Shown here: in pieces, positions 31,145-33,876 of the stretch
Layout of the letters: each line of letters starts with the position of its first letter
Position numbering within the stretch: position 1 is the stretch's first letter
Assembly (NCBI GenBank): GCA_017442265.1
Contig: JAFSAC010000034.1
Coordinates: 1-33,876, forward strand
Length of the DNA stretch: 33,876 nt
Direction: 5' to 3'
Source of the DNA: Clostridia bacterium
GTDB lineage: Bacteria; Bacillota; Clostridia; Oscillospirales; Acutalibacteraceae
Notes under the pieces: generated by a model
The model's input: only the letters and a program-made list of their open reading frames with translations
Told to the model about the DNA's origin: nothing
Databases searched by the model: none
Position numbers and translations under genes: made by a program

Positions 31145-31162
31145 GTCAGTGCAAAAGAATAC

Positions 31163-31238
31163 GCTACTGTGGCTCAGCAGGTAGAGCAGCTCACTCGTAA
31201 TGAGCAGGTCGTCCGTTCGAATCGGATCAGTAGCTCCA
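31163..31238 (+). tRNA. tRNA-Thr (CGT)
   Basis: A 76-nt tRNA with encoded CCA. The acceptor stem GCTACTG pairs with CAGTAGC. The anticodon loop is CTCGTAA between GCTCA and TGAGC, so the anticodon is CGT, reading ACG. The T-loop is GTTCGAATC. It stands alone with its own promoter and terminator. Confidence 0.96.
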
Positions 31239-31272
31239 AAAAATCCCGAATGCTTTGCATTCGGGATTTTTT
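31238..31272. terminator. Bidirectional terminator after tRNA-Thr
   Basis: A 16-bp stem AAAAAATCCCGAATGC / GCATTCGGGATTTTTT with a TTT loop. It serves the tRNA on the plus strand and the DUF3793 gene on the minus strand. Confidence 0.92.
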
Positions 31273-31278
31273 ACCTTT

Positions 31279-31827
31279 TCACTCTTCACTTTTTACCGCT
31301 AACTCTTCGAGCGCCTTTCCGTTAGCGAAATCCCGACAGCACCGGGCGGTACATTCTTTGAACCGGGAAAACCGCCGTTTGGCTTTCTCAGGATCGCCGT
31401 ACACCTTCCAGCACCCGGCATAGCAAAACTCTTTTGCCCGGTGGGTGATAAATCCGCGCACGTCCTCCGGCGGATATCCGAGAAATAATCCGATCTCGTG
31501 CGGAAATTCGGGGCTTTCATTCACCCTCCGACGAAGCCGGGTCAGTGCCGAAGCGGGGCGGTCGTATCCTGTTTCCTGTAATAACCCGAAAACCGCCGGA
31601 CGTGTCAGTTCGTTTTTCAGTTGTGCCGGGCGGTAGAGGTAACAGAGCACCCCTCTTTTCCCGCATTTGAGCGGGATCACCCGCAGTCCCTTGTCCCGCA
31701 AAAGACCGTTCCACCGCCGGAAAAGAGCGGTCATATCCTGTTGAGAAGCCGGCTGACAGACGAATAAGCTCCCGGTTTTAAGCCCTTGTAAGGTGGGAGA
31801 CCCCTGTCGCACCAGTACCGCATCCAC
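31279..31827 (-). CDS. DUF3793 family protein
   Basis: A 182-aa protein with the family's marks: 'GLLRDKGLRVIPLKCGKRGVLCYLYRP' early on, then 'FPHEIGLFLGYPPEDVRGFI' and 'KEFCYAGCWKVYGDPEKAKRRF', with conserved Cys residues (C54, and those in the C-terminal KECTARCC). DUF3793 proteins are widespread in anaerobic Firmicutes and have no established function. The Cys pattern may reflect redox or metal contact, but this is a guess. The start is GTG 31827, 7 nt after AAGGAGAGG; the nearby ATG is out of frame. There are no membrane segments. Confidence 0.88.
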   Translation of the reverse strand: MDAVLVRQGSPTLQGLKTGSLFVCQPASQQDMTALFRRWNGLLRDKGLRVIPLKCGKRGVLCYLYRPAQLKNELTRPAVFGLLQETGYDRPASALTRLRRRVNESPEFPHEIGLFLGYPPEDVRGFITHRAKEFCYAGCWKVYGDPEKAKRRFSRFKECTARCCRDFANGKALEELAVKSEE

Positions 31828-31903
31828 TCTTTATCCTCTCCTTTGAGGATAGTATAAGTGGCTATGTTTCAAAAATACATAACAAAGAAGTGCATTCGCT
31901 CAA

Positions 31904-31931
31904 CAAAAAGCCCCCTTGTGTAAAGGGGGCT
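31904..31931 (-). terminator. Terminator of shikimate-kinase-like gene
   Basis: A stem AGCCCCCTT / AAGGGGGCT (31909-31917 / 31923-31931). On the minus strand it runs into TTTTTGTTG, 42 bp after the gene's stop. Confidence 0.87.
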
Positions 31932-31972
31932 GTCAAAACCGCAGATTTTAACTGGGGGATTGTTTTTTATTA

Positions 31973-32485
31973 TCATCCTATGGCGATCTCATCCGCAATC
32001 GCCCGAAGGATTTTTTCGGTGTTTTCCTCTACCGAACCGCCGCTAAGCTCCACGATATAATCGGCGTGCTGTTCATAAAGCGGGGCACGCTCCTCGTACA
32101 GGTCCTTGAGGGAAAACCCGTCTTTGAGCACCACCCCACGTTTTTTGAGATCACCGAGCCGGCGCACCACCTCGTCGTACGGGATTTTCAGGTACACCAC
32201 GATGCCGTTTTCTTTCATTTTTTCGATCGCATCCCCGCGGTAGATCGCACTGCCGCCGGTGGAGATGACACATTGCTGTACCTGGATAGACCCGTTGATC
32301 CGCGATTCCATTTCCAGAAATCCGTCGTTTCCGAGTTGCTCAATGAGGGTCGGCAGCAGCTTGCCGGTGCTCGCCACCATAACGCTGTCGATGTCGATAT
32401 ATCCGTAATGAATCTCTTTGGCAAGCAGGATTCCGAGGGTGCTTTTTCCCGACCCCGGAATCCCGACTAAAATGATATTTTTCAC
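31973..32485 (-). CDS. Shikimate-kinase-like P-loop kinase, divergent
   Basis: A 170-aa P-loop kinase of the shikimate kinase fold. Walker A is GIPGSGKS (8-15), Asp33 in DIDS fits the substrate Asp, and Arg133 in 'EERAPLYEQHADYIV' fits the C-terminal substrate Arg. But two shikimate-binding features are changed: the Arg of the 'FRxxE' motif is Leu57 (GFLEME), and the GGG loop is GGS (77-79). A clostridial group with these changes is usually annotated as shikimate kinase, but the substrate may differ. No other aro genes are near. It is a single gene with its own promoter and terminator. Confidence 0.8.
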   Translation of the reverse strand: MKNIILVGIPGSGKSTLGILLAKEIHYGYIDIDSVMVASTGKLLPTLIEQLGNDGFLEMESRINGSIQVQQCVISTGGSAIYRGDAIEKMKENGIVVYLKIPYDEVVRRLGDLKKRGVVLKDGFSLKDLYEERAPLYEQHADYIVELSGGSVEENTEKILRAIADEIAIG

Positions 32486-32526
32486 CGTTTGTATCCTCGC
32501 TTTGTGGGTTGATGTCGTCAGTATTG

Positions 32527-32555
32527 ATTATAAAATATCCATGCCTGAAAATCAA
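32527..32555 (-). promoter_or_regulatory. Promoter of shikimate-kinase-like gene
   Basis: On the minus strand TTGATT (32555-32550), 17-bp spacer, TATAAT (32532-32527). Confidence 0.75.
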
Positions 32556-32578
32556 GACGGATGTTCAAATGATAAGAA

Positions 32579-32612
32579 AAAACACCCTATGCCCTCGGGC
32601 ATAGGGTGTTTT
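32579..32612. terminator. Terminator after PspC-domain gene
   Basis: A 16-bp stem (32579-32594 / 32597-32612); the middle opens to leave a small loop. T-runs flank it on both strands. It follows the minus-strand PspC-domain gene. Confidence 0.88.
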
Positions 32613-32615
32613 ATT

Positions 32616-32810
32616 TTATTCCGGCTGAACAGGAATGACTAAAGCGGCGATGATGTACGCCAGAATACCGCTGCCGCCCAGCGCGCAAAACAGGATCCAA
32701 GCCAGGCGGATAAGGGTGGGGTCGATGTTAAAATAGTCGGCGATGCCGGCGCAAACACCGTCAATTTTCTTGTCGGTGCGGGATTTATACAGTCTTTTTT
32801 CCATACTCAT
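32616..32810 (-). CDS. PspC-domain small membrane protein
   Basis: A 64-aa protein made only of a PspC domain: 'KRLYKSRTDKKIDGVCAGIADYFNIDPTLIR' followed by one long hydrophobic stretch (about 36-60, LAWILFCALGGSGILAYIIAALV). PspC proteins are linked to envelope stress, but stand-alone short forms in Firmicutes have no firm function. The start ATG 32810 follows GGAGAGGAG; a longer frame from 32852 would cover the promoter. It has its own promoter and terminator and is not part of an operon. Confidence 0.88.
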   Translation of the reverse strand: MSMEKRLYKSRTDKKIDGVCAGIADYFNIDPTLIRLAWILFCALGGSGILAYIIAALVIPVQPE

Positions 32811-32834
32811 TCTCCTCTCCAAGGTGCCATCTCC

Positions 32835-32863
32835 ATTATAAACGTAAATCAAAAAAATAGCAA
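32835..32863 (-). promoter_or_regulatory. Promoter of PspC-domain gene
   Basis: On the minus strand TTGCTA (32863-32858), 17-bp spacer, TATAAT (32840-32835). Confidence 0.75.
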
Positions 32864-32875
32864 TGGGAATATAAA

Positions 32876-32906
32876 AAACGGACTATGGAAAATCCATAGT
32901 CCGTTT
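32876..32906 (-). terminator. Hairpin terminator left of the gene-poor stretch
   Basis: A perfect 14-bp stem (32876-32889 / 32893-32906) with an AAA loop. On the minus strand it is followed by TTTTATATT, so it would stop transcripts coming from the right, such as that of the ABC-2 permease. Confidence 0.82.
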
Positions 32907-32908
32907 CA

Positions 32909-33138
32909 CAGTATCCGTTAATCCAGCGGTTTCATGGTGGGGATTTCACAGGTGATGGTTTTATACCCTTATTTATCCTGCCATTACCTGACTTTGTTAA
33001 TCCAAATCGGGTACATTGCAGAAAACAACCTGTCATAATGTGGCATAACTTTACCCCATTTGTCGTAAAATCTGTCGTAAGAATATGAGGGAGTTTACAT
33101 TGTCCAGAAAAGGAATACATATTATTTAAGCTGAGTAA
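32909..33138 (-). other. Gene-poor stretch, possible decayed mobile DNA
   Basis: No convincing gene. A 62-codon minus-strand frame (32932-33120) lacks a ribosome site and has no recognisable domain. A short reading in another frame ends 'TITCEIPTMKPLD' and is broken upstream by stops. Composition is more AT-rich than most of the window. It could be the worn end of a recombinase gene, but that is a weak guess. Confidence 0.3.
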
Positions 33139-33870
33139 TTACTGATTTTTCATCTGTCGCAGGAACAATAAAACGGCAAACACGAGCAGAACAGCGGTAT
33201 ATCCCAGCACCCACCAAAGATGAGGGAAAACTCCTGAAAAATCTCCTACAAGTACAGCACGTTCCATCTCTACTGCGTGAACAAACGGAAGTGCGTATGC
33301 AATCTTCTTAAAGGTACCTCCTATAAGGTCAAGATCAAACCAAACGCCCGACAACCACGCTGAAACGTTGGTTAGCAACGCACCGCAGATACCACCGACC
33401 TGCTTATCGGTAAGCACGCTTCCGCACAGAAGACCTAGAGCGATGTAGAGGATAGAAACAGGAATAATACATAACACAGCATATAAAATATTAATTGTAA
33501 TATCCAACCCGAGAACGATTGCGGCAATATAGCAGATGACGCATTGAGAGATAGAAATTGGAATAATAGGCAACGTGTAACCAAGAATGAAATCCAGAGG
33601 GGTCAATGGCGTTGTATACAAACGCTGCAATAGCGAACTGCCTCTGTCTTTTGCGATAATGGTTGCCGAAAACAGTGTCATAAAAGCCAGACCGAAAACC
33701 GTTACACCCGGAGTTAAATGCTGTATTTCAAACAGTTTTACGGGGATATTTGCTTGTATTGCGCTTAACAACAAAATCAAAACAAGGGGAAAGCCGAGTC
33801 CAAAGAAAAGTGTCAACGGATCTCGTAATATTTCTTTTGTATTTCTGTTTGCAAAAGCGAGCATTCTCAT
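33139..33870 (-). CDS. ABC-2 type transporter permease
   Basis: A 243-aa permease with about six membrane spans. It has a typical start (FANRNTKEILRDPLTLFFGL, first span about 21-38), the conserved 'RGSSLLQRLYTTPLTPLDFILGY' cytoplasmic loop of drug-type ABC-2 permeases, and a final span before the basic tail (LLFLRQMKNQ). It would work with an ATPase that probably lies beyond the right edge. Only six bases are seen upstream of ATG 33870, so the ribosome site and true start cannot be confirmed. Codon use is more AT-rich than neighbouring genes (ATA, AAA, TAT frequent), which suggests transfer. The substrate is unknown. Confidence 0.86.
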   Translation of the reverse strand: MRMLAFANRNTKEILRDPLTLFFGLGFPLVLILLLSAIQANIPVKLFEIQHLTPGVTVFGLAFMTLFSATIIAKDRGSSLLQRLYTTPLTPLDFILGYTLPIIPISISQCVICYIAAIVLGLDITINILYAVLCIIPVSILYIALGLLCGSVLTDKQVGGICGALLTNVSAWLSGVWFDLDLIGGTFKKIAYALPFVHAVEMERAVLVGDFSGVFPHLWWVLGYTAVLLVFAVLLFLRQMKNQ

Positions 33871-33876
33871 TTTGCC

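Noticed and set aside
32932..33120. A 62-codon minus-strand frame as a real small gene
   Set aside because: No ribosome site, no hydrophobic or domain pattern, and it sits in a stretch that looks decayed.
1..33876. CRISPR array, rRNA operon or full insertion sequence
   Set aside because: No regularly spaced direct repeats, no rRNA-like sequence and no transposase gene were found.

Overview
The window reads as chromosomal DNA of a low-redox Gram-positive anaerobe of the Clostridia, most likely an Oscillospiraceae/Ruminococcaceae-type gut bacterium. The indications are a T-box on thrS, a clostridial feo locus with a FeoB-associated Cys-rich peptide, a PPi-type phosphofructokinase, DUF3793 and DUF3006 proteins, Ytr-like ABC genes, strong AGGAGG ribosome sites and near-consensus sigma-A promoters with 17-bp spacers. 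This placement is inferred from gene content; no 16S is present.

Region 1 (1-743): two small divergent host genes, one cut by the window edge, closed by a two-way terminator. Region 2 (745-10939): a compact, intact-looking prophage-like cassette. A leftward CI/LexA-type cleavable repressor faces a rightward operon that starts at a perfect TTGACA-17-TACAAT promoter. The operon goes almost straight into structural genes: a 76-aa unknown, small terminase, coiled-coil protein, large terminase, a membrane protein, portal, scaffold-like protein, major capsid, adaptor-like protein, a 684-aa nozzle-like protein, a BppU-like protein, an XhlA-like protein and a holin-like protein, then a 16-bp-stem terminator. 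The order follows the P22-type podovirus head block. Integrase, replication genes, ejection proteins, tape measure, endolysin and visible att repeats are all absent. Four GTTGCAAAA boxes form the presumed operator set. This is the most notable system here: a repressor-controlled particle cassette that may be a satellite, a domesticated capsid or gene-transfer-agent-like element, or a cleanly reduced prophage.

Region 3 (10940-18451): a housekeeping run of tepA (ClpP-like), ftsK/spoIIIE, ygiQ-type radical SAM protein, a secreted ComEC-like metallo-hydrolase, DUF3006 and PPi-dependent phosphofructokinase. Region 4 (18452-21594): iron uptake, with a short DtxR-type repressor divergent from feoA, feoB and a 54-aa Cys-rich membrane peptide, and two matching palindromic operators. 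Region 5 (21595-22075): a repeat-rich intergenic stretch with tRNA-Ser(CGA) and a fragment of its 3' end. Region 6: glgP with a duplicated 3' end.

Region 7 (24869-28342): a leftward ytr-like operon (GntR regulator, ABC ATPase, large permease) with a perfect palindromic operator. Region 8 (28373-31093): thrS behind a T-box, and an XRE regulator. Region 9 (31116-32863): tRNA-Thr(CGT), DUF3793 protein, a divergent shikimate-kinase-like protein and a PspC-domain protein. Region 10 (32876-33876): an AT-richer end with a gene-poor stretch that may be decayed mobile DNA, then an ABC-2 permease that looks foreign in composition.
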